A stretch of 33,659 nucleotides of DNA. It comes from Salinactinospora qingdaonensis. GTDB lineage: Bacteria > Actinomycetota > Actinomycetes > Streptosporangiales > Streptosporangiaceae. A program made the translations under genes and the position numbers. Below, one piece after another: positions 7,105-15,124 of the stretch. The notes under the pieces are model-generated. The model was not told the DNA's origin. It made no database searches and saw only the letters and a list, made by a program, of their open reading frames with translations. The DNA lies in NCBI RefSeq assembly GCF_039539445.1, contig NZ_BAABDD010000044.1, positions 1 through 33,659 of the forward strand, written 5' to 3'. How positions within the stretch are numbered: position 1 is the stretch's first letter; every line of letters begins with the position of its first letter.

Positions 7105-7278
7105 ATGAGAGAAATCGCTACTCAAGAGGGTTTTTATGGCTGGTGTCGCGTGGGTGGTTCCGCCGATTCGGCGGCCTCTTGAGTTTGCCGCATCTCCCCT
7201 TGCTCAATGAGAAGATCCCATGATCCAACAACTCCTTGCATAAGAAATGAGATTTTTTCGTCGGGGATGTCGTGGTCA

Positions 7279-7375
7279 GAGGGCGTTTCTCTGGGGTTGT
7301 CAAGCCGGGGGTGGGTGGGTTGTAGGTGGGGGCTGTTGGATGCTCGGGGTGGGAGGGCTTCCCGTCGCTCGTGCG
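7279..7375 (+). repeat. Dispersed repeat, plus-orientation copy
   Basis: This stretch (GGGCGTTTCTCTGGGGTTG at its left, CTTCCCGTCGCTCGTGC at its right) matches the reverse complement of 18488-18575 along its whole length. It carries an extra insertion of about nine bases. The palindromic 34-bp end present in the other copy is missing here. The surrounding region 7105-7477 shows no convincing gene. Confidence 0.65.
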
Positions 7376-7449
7376 GACCAAAGCCCACCCCCCGTCCCCA
7401 CCGCCGGGAGGTCGGGGGTGCGCCGAGGGGCAGTCGTCCGATTTCGCCG

Positions 7450-7477
7450 GCGCCCCGGCGGCGTCACGGCCGGGCGC
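7450..7477 (-). terminator. Possible terminator of the LuxR-type gene
   Basis: GCGCCCCGGC (7450-7459) pairs with GCCGGGCGC (7469-7477), with one bulged base, directly beyond the stop codon. No T-tract follows. Confidence 0.4.
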
Positions 7478-10225
7478 TCAGCGGAAGAATCGGGTCAGGT
7501 CCACCCGAGAGCGGATATTGAGCTTGCGGAAGATGCCGCGCAGGTGGTATTCGACCGTGCGGGGGCTGATGAACATGTGCGCGGCGATCTCGCGGTTCGT
7601 GGCGCCCTCGGCCACCAACCGGGCGATTTCGCGCTGCTGCACGGTCAGTTCGTCGGCCGCCCCCGACTCCTCGCTGCGTTCCAGGTCGCCCAAAGCCCGC
7701 AGCTCGGCTCGGGCCTGCTTCAACCACAAGCGGGTACCGAACCGGTGGAAGGTGTCTTGGGCTTCGCGCAGGTGCTCGCGTGCCTGACCGGGCAGCCGGC
7801 TGCGGCGCAGCATCGAGCCGTACAGCAGTTCGGTACGCGCGTGCTCCAGCGCGTCGTTGCCGTTGGCCTGGTGCAGGCGCAGCGCTTCCTCGAAGTGCTC
7901 CGGCGCCTCCTCGGGTTTGCTGAGCAACCCCTGGCAACGAGCGTGCAGCGCCAGCCCCCACGTGCTCCCCGTGGCCGTGGCCCAGTGCCGGTAGCCGGCC
8001 AGTACCCGCTGCGCCTGGGCGATCTCTCCGGTGCGCGCGGCGGCTTCCACGAAGTAGGGCGCTGTCAGCAGCCGCATCGTGGGGTGTCCCTGCCCAGGGC
8101 CGGCATGGGCCAGCACCCGCAGCCGCGAGAACGCCCGCGCGGCATCGCCGCTGGCGAGGTCGAGCACAGCCAGCGCCCACGTGCTCATGGCGGCGGGCAG
8201 GCCAAGGCTGTTCTCGCTGGCCTGTTCGGCGACGCTGCGGGCCCGCGCCCGGCAGGTCTCGGCGTCACCTTGGATAGCCGAGACCAGGGTGAGGGCTGCG
8301 AGATGGTGGGTGGCGCAGTTGGGCTGTCCGGTCTCGCGTGCCAGCCGCAGCCCGGTCAGGCAGTTGTTGGCCGCCGAAGGGAACCGGCGCGTCCACAGTT
8401 GTGAGTAGACGAGGAACTCCATCGCCTGCGGCACGACCGAGAGCGCTCCACGGCGGCGGGCCGCGCTGATGGCCCGGTTCGCCAATGTGTGGACTTGGCG
8501 CAGATCGCCCAGTCGCAGCCCGGCGATGCTGGCCCACACCAGTTCGGCCGGTTCGTTGACGTGCTCGGCGAGTTCCAAGACCCGCCGAAGTGGCCCGACC
8601 GAACCCGCGTAGTCCCCTCGAAACGACGCCTCACACCCTTCCAAGAAGGTGACTCCAAGCTGGAGCTCGGGTGGATCGTCCCGCCGACCCAGTTTCGCCA
8701 ATTCGCTCGCTGCCGTGGCGTGCCGCATGGGGTCACCGGCCAGCGAGGCGGCGTCGGCGGCCCGCAGCAACGCCCGGATGGCCAGCTCCCGGTCGTGGGG
8801 CAGCAGTTGCCCTTTGGCGGCCAGCAGCGACTCCGCCGCGTCGATCGTGTTGCCGGTCAGTAGCTCCATGTGGCCCCGCAGCAGCTCCACCACCCCGGGC
8901 AGCCGTCCACCGGTGGCAAAGGGCTGGGCGCGGTCCAGCAGTGCCGCGGCGCGTTGCGGCTCTCCCGACAGCCAGGCGTCATGCGCGGCGTAGGACAGTC
9001 GACAGGAGCGCATCCGCGGGTCGGGTGTCAGTTCCGCGGCGCGTTCAAACGCCACCGAGGCGCGGATATGGCCTTCCACCTTCCGGGCCGCCATCGCCGC
9101 GCCGGCTAACTCCACCGCCAACTTCGCGTTGGGTCCCGCCGCCGCGGCAGCGCGGTGCCGCGCGTGCCGTGAGGGCTCGCGCTCGGCGTCAAGGGCCGCC
9201 GCCAGCAGCGCGTGTGCCTCGCGACGCCGGATGAGGGGAGCGTTCTGGTAGAGGGCTTCGCGCAGCAGGGGATCGTGGAAGCGCACCTGGTCACCTTCGA
9301 TGCGCACCAGTCCCTCGTCTTCGGCCGGAGTGAAGGCGCTGATCGATACCTGAGGGTCCCCAGCCGCGCGGATGAGGGTGTCGACGCCGGCCTCGGGATC
9401 GGCCGCGGCCAGTAGCAGCACTTCCCGGGTGGTCTCCGGCAGGGCCCGGATCGCGGGAGTGTGGGCCTCCAACAGCGTTTCGTCGAGCACCAAAGGTTCG
9501 GGCAGGGGGCACCGTCCGGCGAGCTGCTCGGCGGTGAGCGTGTCGACGAAGCCGCGCGCGGCCAGCGGGTTGCCGTGAGCGGCCCGAGTCACCTGCTCTT
9601 CCACGGTGGGATGGACCGTGCACACGGCGCGGTCGGTGATGACGGTGCGCATGGCGTTGTCGCTCAACGGGCCGATCGCCAGCCTGCTCACACCCGGCAC
9701 GACCGGTTTGGCGTCGTTGTCGCGCGCGGCGAAAGCTATGGCGACCGAGTCCTCGGCCAGCCGCCGCGCGGCGAAGGCGAACGCGTCCAGGGAGCGAGCG
9801 TCCAGCCACTGGGCGTCGTCGATACAGCACAGCAGCGGTTTGGTGCGCCCAAGCAGGCACAGCAGGTCGAGCAGCGCCACTGACAGGGTGAAGCGATCGC
9901 TTTCCACGACCCGTCCGGTGCGCAGCGCTTGCCACAGCACGTCGGACTGGGGCTGCGGCAGTTCGTTCACCCGGTCCATGACCGGCCGTAGCAGCCGCAG
10001 GAGTCCCGCGAAGTCCAGGTCGCTCTCGGAGGGCACGCCGGCGGCGCGCAGCACGGTGAAGTCGCTGGCCGTCGCGCAGGCGTGGTCGAGAAGCGCGGTT
10101 TTGCCCACGCCTGGTCCGCCGGAGACGAGAAGCGACGCGCTGTCGCCGGATCTGGCGTCGCCCAGCGCGACAGCCAGCGCCCGCTGCTCGGCGTCTCGGC
10201 CGCGAAGGCGAACTGAGGAGGTCAT
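7478..10225 (-). CDS. Large LuxR-type ATPase regulator (LAL / MalT-like)
   Basis: The 915-residue protein has an N-terminal AAA/NACHT-type ATPase with Walker A GGPGVGKT (residues 36-43) and Walker B LLCCIDDAQW. A long alpha-helical, TPR-like middle follows. The C-terminal LuxR helix-turn-helix (ELTVQQREIARLVAEGATNREIA then SPRTVEYHLRGIFRKL) fills the last 60 residues. Size and order are those of LAL regulators, usually ATP-dependent transcription activators that sense a ligand. ATG 10225 is preferred because its leader (TATCCCCC) resembles its neighbours'; GTG 10243 is the alternative, and neither has a good ribosome binding site. It lies next to the cutinases on the same strand, and its upstream region carries a near-copy of their 19-bp motif. 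It may control them; that is inference. Confidence 0.9.
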   Translation of the reverse strand: MTSSVRLRGRDAEQRALAVALGDARSGDSASLLVSGGPGVGKTALLDHACATASDFTVLRAAGVPSESDLDFAGLLRLLRPVMDRVNELPQPQSDVLWQALRTGRVVESDRFTLSVALLDLLCLLGRTKPLLCCIDDAQWLDARSLDAFAFAARRLAEDSVAIAFAARDNDAKPVVPGVSRLAIGPLSDNAMRTVITDRAVCTVHPTVEEQVTRAAHGNPLAARGFVDTLTAEQLAGRCPLPEPLVLDETLLEAHTPAIRALPETTREVLLLAAADPEAGVDTLIRAAGDPQVSISAFTPAEDEGLVRIEGDQVRFHDPLLREALYQNAPLIRRREAHALLAAALDAEREPSRHARHRAAAAAGPNAKLAVELAGAAMAARKVEGHIRASVAFERAAELTPDPRMRSCRLSYAAHDAWLSGEPQRAAALLDRAQPFATGGRLPGVVELLRGHMELLTGNTIDAAESLLAAKGQLLPHDRELAIRALLRAADAASLAGDPMRHATAASELAKLGRRDDPPELQLGVTFLEGCEASFRGDYAGSVGPLRRVLELAEHVNEPAELVWASIAGLRLGDLRQVHTLANRAISAARRRGALSVVPQAMEFLVYSQLWTRRFPSAANNCLTGLRLARETGQPNCATHHLAALTLVSAIQGDAETCRARARSVAEQASENSLGLPAAMSTWALAVLDLASGDAARAFSRLRVLAHAGPGQGHPTMRLLTAPYFVEAAARTGEIAQAQRVLAGYRHWATATGSTWGLALHARCQGLLSKPEEAPEHFEEALRLHQANGNDALEHARTELLYGSMLRRSRLPGQAREHLREAQDTFHRFGTRLWLKQARAELRALGDLERSEESGAADELTVQQREIARLVAEGATNREIAAHMFISPRTVEYHLRGIFRKLNIRSRVDLTRFFR

Positions 10226-10262
10226 GGGGGATATACCGAACACGGCCTCAAGTTACTCAACT

Positions 10263-10490
10263 GTTAACGGTTTGGGTACGGCTCGCCGCGCGAACTGGTG
10301 ATTTCACGGATGGCGTTCCCGGAACTTGTGGCTTGGGTTACTTCTCCTTGTGGTGCCCGTCTCTCCGGTGCGACCCTCGGCAGTGGTGCCTCGCGCGGCG
10401 GGCGTAGCGACGTCCGATCGCGGTGACGTGCCGCGAATCCCCTGTGTCGCCGGAGATTAGGATCATGATCACCGGATAGTTAACGGTTTG
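10263..10490. promoter_or_regulatory. Divergent promoter region with repeated motifs
   Basis: This lies between the LuxR-type gene and the methyltransferase gene. GTTAACGGTTTG occurs twice in the same orientation (10263-10274 and 10479-10490). ACTGGTGATTTCACGGATG (10294-10312) is the reverse complement of the cutinase 19-bp motif at 18 of 19 bases. GATCATGATC (10461-10470) is a perfect palindrome. All are candidate regulator sites. Confidence 0.5.
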
Positions 10491-10520
10491 CCTCATTTGT
10501 CGCCATGGGGGGTTGGTCGT

Positions 10521-11396
10521 ATGAATATCCCTGAACACTCTTTTCCTCCGAATGATTCGCCTCCGCCGCATATCCCCACGGATGTGCCAACTCCGGCGCG
10601 GATGTACGACTACGATCTCGGAGGCAAAGACAATTTCGCCGTTGACCGGGAGGCCGTGCTGAACGGGCTCACGCAGTTCCCCGAAACCCTGGACGCTGCA
10701 CGGCAGAACCGGCTGTTCCTGTACCGGGTGGTGCGGTTCTTGGCCCGGGAAGCCGGCATCGACCAGTTTTTGGACCTGGGCAGCGGCCTGCCCACCCAGC
10801 ACAACGTCCACCAGGTCGCCCAGCGGTTCCAGCACGGCGCCCACGTGGTCTATGTCGACAACGACCCCATCGTGCTCGCCCACGGCCGCGCTCTGCTGGC
10901 CGACAACGACGCCACCATGGTCATCACCGCCGACATGACCGAGCCCCGCGAGATCCTGGCCCGCCCCGACGTCGCCCAGTTGATCGACTTCACCCGCCCG
11001 GTGGCCGCGCTGTTCTTGTCGGTGCCCCACTCCATCCCCGACGACGACACGCTGCGCGACACCCTCTCCACCGTCACCCGCGCCCTTACCCCGGGCAGTT
11101 TCCTTGGCCTGTCGCAGATGGTCGGGGAGGACGAGAAGGCCGCACAGGGCCACACCGAGGCCGCCGTGGGGCTGGGGTTGGCGTGGAAGACCCGCACGGT
11201 CGCGGAGTTCACCGCCCTGGTGGCGGGACTGGGGCTGGAACCGGTCGAGCCCGGCCTCGTCGACGTCAACGACTGGCGCCCCGACCCCGACCAGCCGCCC
11301 TTGGACCCCGTCGCCCCGCCGCTCCAGCGCTTCCTGGGCGCGGGAGCCAACAACAAGCGCGTCAAAGAGGTCGGCGGGGTGCTGCGCAAGCCCTAG
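10521..11396 (+). CDS. SAM-dependent methyltransferase (PF04672 / DUF574 type)
   Basis: The 291-residue protein carries the signature of the actinobacterial S-adenosyl methyltransferase family PF04672. ARMYDYDLGGKDNFAVDRE lies at about residues 27-45, the SAM-binding FLDLGSGLPTQHNVH follows at about residues 80-95, and then VVYVDNDPIVLAHGRALL and ADMTEP. Many actinomycetes carry numerous copies, and their substrates are unknown. ATG 10521 is chosen because GGGGGG lies eight bases upstream and the conserved part begins soon after; an earlier in-frame ATG is not conserved-looking. It is divergent from the LuxR-type regulator and shares its promoter region, so co-regulation is possible. Confidence 0.88.
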   Translation: MNIPEHSFPPNDSPPPHIPTDVPTPARMYDYDLGGKDNFAVDREAVLNGLTQFPETLDAARQNRLFLYRVVRFLAREAGIDQFLDLGSGLPTQHNVHQVAQRFQHGAHVVYVDNDPIVLAHGRALLADNDATMVITADMTEPREILARPDVAQLIDFTRPVAALFLSVPHSIPDDDTLRDTLSTVTRALTPGSFLGLSQMVGEDEKAAQGHTEAAVGLGLAWKTRTVAEFTALVAGLGLEPVEPGLVDVNDWRPDPDQPPLDPVAPPLQRFLGAGANNKRVKEVGGVLRKP

Positions 11397-11567
11397 CCGC
11401 CCTCCTTGGTGGCGGCATGAGGGCCAAGCGGCGAACCACGCCCCCACGCCCCACTTTCGGCTTTGAGGGTAGAGGCGCCCCGCCCGCGCCGACGAGCCCT
11501 CGCCGGGGCCCGTCGGCCCAAAGCATCCGGCGGCCTGGTCCGCACTGCTCGAACTCGGTCCTAGGAG

Positions 11568-11605
11568 TCCGGGCCGGGCTGCCCCCTCGCCCAGCCCGGC
11601 CCGGA
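11568..11605. terminator. Strong 14-bp hairpin, probable terminator
   Basis: TCCGGGCCGGGCTG (11568-11581) and CAGCCCGGCCCGGA (11592-11605) pair perfectly across 10 bases. It lies in the convergent spacer between the methyltransferase and methionine aminopeptidase genes and could act in either direction. No T-tract is present. Confidence 0.45.
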
Positions 11606-11958
11606 GGGCCTACCGCCGAGGCGGCAGCGGCGGGAAACTGCTGGTGGCCCGGACGCAGTCGCCCCAGCCAGGCCGGCCATATGCTGTCCCAGCGGTCGCA
11701 GCGCTTGGTCGGTGTGCGTGGTGACCACGGTGGCGTCGAAATCCGGTCCCTTCACCTCGACTATTCTTCGACCGGAATTCGGTTCTGTGGCCCCGCCGGA
11801 TTGGTTGATTTCTGAAACCGGGCATGGGGGAGGGCTGGCCACGGGGTACCGAGTGGCCGCAGCGCTCGTGGGCACGGGCAACAGGAGAACGCCCCTCTTC
11901 CTCATTGGGCCGCGAGAGGTGCAGTGCTTGGAGAGGAAGAACACGGGGGCTTTCGGCC
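11606..11958. other. Convergent spacer with a possible gene remnant
   Basis: No complete gene is recognised. On the minus strand, about 11660-11765 reads a protein-like stretch (VEVKGPDFDATVVTTHTDQ, then LRPLGQHMAGLAGA) without a plausible start or full domain. It could be a degraded gene end. The base composition is slightly lower in GC near 11720-11820. Confidence 0.25.
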
Positions 11959-12741
11959 TCACGGCTGCGCCTGTTCCGGCAAGGTGAGGATTTCGGCTCC
12001 GTCGTTGGTGATAGCGATCGTGTGCTCGCTGTGTGCTGTCCGGCAGCCTGTCGCGCTTCGGAGTGTCCACCCGTCGGCATCAGTGACGAGTTCAGCGGTG
12101 TCCGCCATGACCCACGGCTCCAGTGCCAGCAGCAGCCCAGGGCGCAGTTTGTATCCACGGCCGGGCCGTCCGGTGTTCGAAACGTGCGGGTCCTGGTGCA
12201 TCGTTGATCCGATGCCATGACCTCCGAATTCGGTGTTGATCGGGTACCCCGCCTCGTTGAGGACCGTGCCGATGGCATGGGAGACGTCGCCGATGCGAGC
12301 CCCCGGCCCGGCAGCGGCGATCCCTGCGGCCAGCGCGCGTTCGGTCGCACTGATCAACGCGACGCTCGCCGGGGGCTTTGCGTCGCCCACGATGAAGCTG
12401 ATGGCAGCGTCCGCGGCGACTCCGCCTTTGGAGACGGCGAGGTCGAGTGTCAGCAGATCGCCGTCGGCGAGCACGTAGTCGTATGGCCGTCCGTGGAGCA
12501 CGGCGTCGTTGACGGCCGTGCAGATGTAGTGGCCGAATGGGCCGCGTCCGAAGGACGGCGTGTAGTCGACGTAACAGGACAGCGCACCCGCCTCGGTGAT
12601 CATGGTCTTGGCCCACCGGTCGATGTCCAGAAGGTTCGTGCCGACCGTGCTGCGTCTCTTCAGCGTCTCCAGGATGTCAGCGACCAAGGCGCCTGTGTCT
12701 TTTGCTCGGGCCAGTTTGGTGGGGGGCAGGACCTCGATCAT
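11959..12741 (-). CDS. map: Type I methionine aminopeptidase
   Basis: This cytosolic metallopeptidase removes the initiator Met from nascent proteins. The 260-residue length is typical of type Ia enzymes. Metal ligands are visible in order: Asp in LTLDLAV, Asp in ADAAISF, His in FGGHGIG, Glu in ALEPWV and Glu in SEHTIAI. The substrate His is in GHYICTAVNDAVLHG. The start is ATG 12741, with AGGAAGG six bases upstream. It is divergent from a small XRE regulator across a 66-base spacer holding an inverted repeat, so its expression is probably under that regulator. As it is not in a ribosomal-protein/secY operon, it may be an accessory copy. Confidence 0.92.
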   Translation of the reverse strand: MIEVLPPTKLARAKDTGALVADILETLKRRSTVGTNLLDIDRWAKTMITEAGALSCYVDYTPSFGRGPFGHYICTAVNDAVLHGRPYDYVLADGDLLTLDLAVSKGGVAADAAISFIVGDAKPPASVALISATERALAAGIAAAGPGARIGDVSHAIGTVLNEAGYPINTEFGGHGIGSTMHQDPHVSNTGRPGRGYKLRPGLLLALEPWVMADTAELVTDADGWTLRSATGCRTAHSEHTIAITNDGAEILTLPEQAQP

Positions 12742-12771
12742 GCGGCGCCTTCCTCATGCAGCCGATAACTA

Positions 12772-12800
12772 TACCGGCCATATTATCCCGGTATTAGAAT
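12772..12800. promoter_or_regulatory. Inverted repeat and -10 between map and the XRE gene
   Basis: ATACCGG and CCGGTAT flank about 11 AT-rich bases (12772-12796). TAGAAT at 12795-12800 is a good -10 for the XRE gene; the resulting start point would lie at about 12807, making that mRNA leaderless. The repeat overlaps the promoter, as expected for an autoregulatory XRE operator. Confidence 0.5.
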
Positions 12801-12807
12801 CGGACTC

Positions 12808-13089
12808 ATGGTCAGGTTGCCGCTCACCCCCGCAGAGGTCGAACGCGGACAGCGCCTCGGCGCCCTCCTACGTCGGGCCAGAGGGGAACGCTCGATACTC
12901 GATACGGCGCTCGATGCGCGTGTCTCACCGGAGACTCTCCGCAAGATCGAGTCGGGTCGCGTAGCCACCCCTGCCTTTCCGACCATCGCGGCGATCGCCG
13001 ATGTCCTCGGCCTTTCTCTCGATGCGGTGTGGGCCGAGATCAGCCAGTCCGAACGCGGCGTTGACCGACTCTGGGCACAACGCACGTGA
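12808..13089 (+). CDS. Small XRE-family regulator
   Basis: The 93-residue protein is essentially one helix-turn-helix of the XRE/Cro type. RLGALLRRARGERS leads into TALDARVSPETLRKIESGRVATPAF, where SPETLRKIESG is the recognition region, then IAAIADVLGLSLDAVW. It has no effector domain. There is no clear ribosome binding site, but a -10 element sits about seven bases before the ATG, suggesting a leaderless transcript. It is divergent from map, its likely target. Confidence 0.85.
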   Translation: MVRLPLTPAEVERGQRLGALLRRARGERSILDTALDARVSPETLRKIESGRVATPAFPTIAAIADVLGLSLDAVWAEISQSERGVDRLWAQRT

Positions 13090-13513
13090 GCAGTCGACCC
13101 CGTAAATCTCACCTCCGTAGCCGCGTTGGAGGGGTCAACAAGAGAGCCTGGGCGCGGCCCTCAACCCATGTCCCCGGTCAGTGCACCTAGCGGGCATCCC
13201 TCGTGACGATCTTGCCGCGCAGACCGATCCCCTCGAAGACCCATCAGCCACTGTCGGACCCCCGGCCTGGTGTCCGCCTCGCCCAACACCACCGGGCCGC
13301 CACGCTCAGGGCAACGCAGCGGCCCAAAGCCCGGAGCCGACGCCGGGCCGGCGCTCCGGTCGCCGTTCGTCGGGGCAGTGCTGGGGCGGTTGGCGCCCCA
13401 GCGGCCTCCACTACTGCCGACCGTTCTGTGGTGGGCGCGGCCGTGCCTGACGGCTGTACTCACCGCGACCGTGGTCAGTCTGGAGCCGGCGCGGCCCGGG
13501 CCGCCTGGCGCTG
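13090..13513. other. Gene-free convergent spacer
   Basis: I see no supported gene between the XRE and rskA 3' ends. GCGGCCCGGGCCGC (13491-13504) is a perfect palindrome ten bases beyond the rskA stop and may help to end that transcript. The rest is GC-rich, with only low-complexity frames. Confidence 0.45.
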
Positions 13514-14257
13514 TTAGCTCTCGATCGACATCGACATCATGGGGTCGCTGGTGGGCTGAGGCGAGCCACCGGCCGGCTCGATGGTTACCGCCAGTGTTTG
13601 GGCGTCGGCGAGCTGCTCGGCCAACAGCGGCTCCACCGCCCCGTCGGCGCCCACGGTGAGCAGTCCGGCCGAGCGCACCGAGCCGTCGGGGGCGGCCAGC
13701 CACACCTGATAGTCCTGGTCGTCGAGCTGGGACAACCCCTGTCCGGTGAAGACCAGGCTGCCCATGCTCTCGGAGGCCACCGCCGTCACCGACACCCCTT
13801 CGGAGGGCTCAGCCGAAACGTACTCGGCGTCGGGTGCCGACATCACAGCGGCGATCTGCTGCTCTTCGCTGCGCAGTTCGCTGATTTCGCGGCGCTGGTC
13901 CACCACCACCGCTCCCAGCGCGATCAGTGCCGCGAGACAGGCCGCCAGCACCACCACGAGACCGCGCTGCCACCAGCGGGAGCGGGTCACCACGAACGGC
14001 TGTGGCGGAGCCGGCGCGAGTTGGCGGGTGCGCGCCACTTCGTCGAGCACCGCGGCGCGCATCTCCGGCGGGGGTGTGCGGGCCGCGGCCGAGCCCAGTA
14101 GCGCCGTAGTCTCGGTCATGCCGCGCACCTCTTGCACGCAGGCATCGCAGTGCAGCAGATGCTGCTCGAAACGCCGCAGTTCTTCGTCCCGAAGCGCGTT
14201 GAGAGCATAGGCGCCCGCGAGTGTGTGCAGGTCCTGGCGTAGTTTCCTGCTCACCAC
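13514..14257 (-). CDS. rskA: RskA-type anti-sigma factor
   Basis: The 247-residue membrane protein should hold SigK inactive. The N-terminal cytoplasmic zinc-binding anti-sigma motif HLLHCDAC (HxxxCxxC) is at about residues 33-40. One transmembrane helix (GLVVVLAACLAALIALGAVVV) is at about residues 98-118. The extracytoplasmic RskA domain carries LDDQDYQVWLAAPDGSVRSAG and ends in a PMMSMSIES tail. Its start overlaps the sigK end by seven bases, so the two are translationally coupled. Release presumably needs regulated proteolysis, as in the mycobacterial pair. Confidence 0.9.
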   Translation of the reverse strand: MVSRKLRQDLHTLAGAYALNALRDEELRRFEQHLLHCDACVQEVRGMTETTALLGSAAARTPPPEMRAAVLDEVARTRQLAPAPPQPFVVTRSRWWQRGLVVVLAACLAALIALGAVVVDQRREISELRSEEQQIAAVMSAPDAEYVSAEPSEGVSVTAVASESMGSLVFTGQGLSQLDDQDYQVWLAAPDGSVRSAGLLTVGADGAVEPLLAEQLADAQTLAVTIEPAGGSPQPTSDPMMSMSIES

Positions 14258-14859
14258 TCCACCCCCAAGCAGTCGCGCAGGCGGATCAGCCCATCGCGCA
14301 TCCGGGTCTTCACTGTCCCCAACGGGGCCGACAGTAGCTTCGCGACCTCACGGTAGGTATGTCCCCCGTAATAGGCCAACGTGACCGACTGGCGCTGCAA
14401 CTCGGTCAAGGTCTGTAGGCAGCGCTGGACCCGTTCGCTCTCCAACCGGCTGGTGGCCTCTTCGGAGACCTGGTCGTAAGGGGTGGCGTTGGCTGAGGCC
14501 GCCGCGCGGGCCTGCCGGTCGGACTCGGCCTGCTCGGAACGGACCCGGTCCACCGCGCGCCGGTGCGCAAGGGTCATGATCCAGGCGTGGGCACTGCCGC
14601 GATGCTCGTCGTAGCGACAGGCGCTGCGCCACACCTCGACCAGTACCTCTTGGGCGACCTCCTGCGACTGGGCGGGATCGCGCAGAATCCGGCGGATCAG
14701 CCCGTAGACGGCCGGGCTTATCCGATCGTAGATGTCTTCAAAAGCTCGCTCGTCGCCCCGCGCCACCTGGGTGAGCAGCTCCGCCAGGGGCGGGCGAGCA
14801 GGTGGGACCGGTTCGGGAGCGTTGCGCATCGGACCGTGCGCTACGGGTTCGTCGTTCAT
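14251..14859 (-). CDS. sigK: ECF sigma factor, SigK-like
   Basis: The 202-residue ECF sigma factor has region 2 (FEDIYDRISPAVYGLIRRIL through AHAWIMTLAHRRAVDRVR) and region 4 (LQTLTELQRQSVTLAYYGGHTYREVAKLL then GTVKTRMRDGL). It directs RNA polymerase to a small regulon. The direct coupling to rskA and the fasciclin lipoprotein and molybdopterin oxidoreductase genes upstream recall the SigK-RskA-MPT70/83 system of mycobacteria, hence the name. The start is ATG 14859 with a weak AAGAAAG site. A perfect 20-bp hairpin ends on that site (14868-14911). Confidence 0.88.
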   Translation of the reverse strand: MNDEPVAHGPMRNAPEPVPPARPPLAELLTQVARGDERAFEDIYDRISPAVYGLIRRILRDPAQSQEVAQEVLVEVWRSACRYDEHRGSAHAWIMTLAHRRAVDRVRSEQAESDRQARAAASANATPYDQVSEEATSRLESERVQRCLQTLTELQRQSVTLAYYGGHTYREVAKLLSAPLGTVKTRMRDGLIRLRDCLGVEW

Positions 14860-14867
14860 CTGCTTTC

Positions 14868-14911
14868 TTGGTGTCGCCTTCTCGGCTCCTCAGCCGAGAA
14901 GGCGACACCAA
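14868..14911. other. Perfect 20-bp hairpin at the sigK start
   Basis: The arm 14868-14887 is exactly complementary to 14892-14911, with only four bases between. On the sigK mRNA the stem's 3' edge falls at the AAGAAAG ribosome binding site, eight bases before the ATG. Such a hairpin could occlude the ribosome or stop upstream transcription, and as DNA it could be an operator. The sequence does not match the other repeats in this window. Confidence 0.85.
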
Positions 14912-15124
14912 TACTCCCCTACTGTGCCGTTGCCTAACTCGATCACTCCCCGCGCCGGCGACGGTTTCCCCGCACGTCACCGGATTACGAGGCAGGTTGT
15001 TGTCGCCGAGCGGCCGGCGCCTGGTGGTGGGACGGCGGCCTCATGCGTGGTCGTGGCCCTGCCGGGGCTGGGCGGTCCGAGAGGGCGGTGACCGTCCCGG
15101 CGTTTTGTGCCGTACCGCTCACCT
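14912..15124. other. Spacer between sigK and the fasciclin gene
   Basis: No gene or clear promoter hexamers are seen in this stretch. If sigK is transcribed separately from the upstream lipoprotein gene, its promoter must lie here. Confidence 0.4.

Noticed and set aside
7118..7381. 87-codon minus-strand frame between the cutinase module and the LuxR-type gene
   Set aside because: Pro/Thr/Lys-rich, overlaps the dispersed repeat, and has no ribosome binding site or homology signal.
10241..10243. GTG at 10243 as the start of the LuxR-type regulator
   Set aside because: A GAGG lies only two bases before it, too close to act; ATG 10225 fits the leader pattern of neighbouring genes better, though neither is certain.
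11521..11620. tRNA-like structure near the strong hairpin
   Set aside because: No acceptor stem, anticodon arm or T-loop consensus fits; only a simple hairpin is present.
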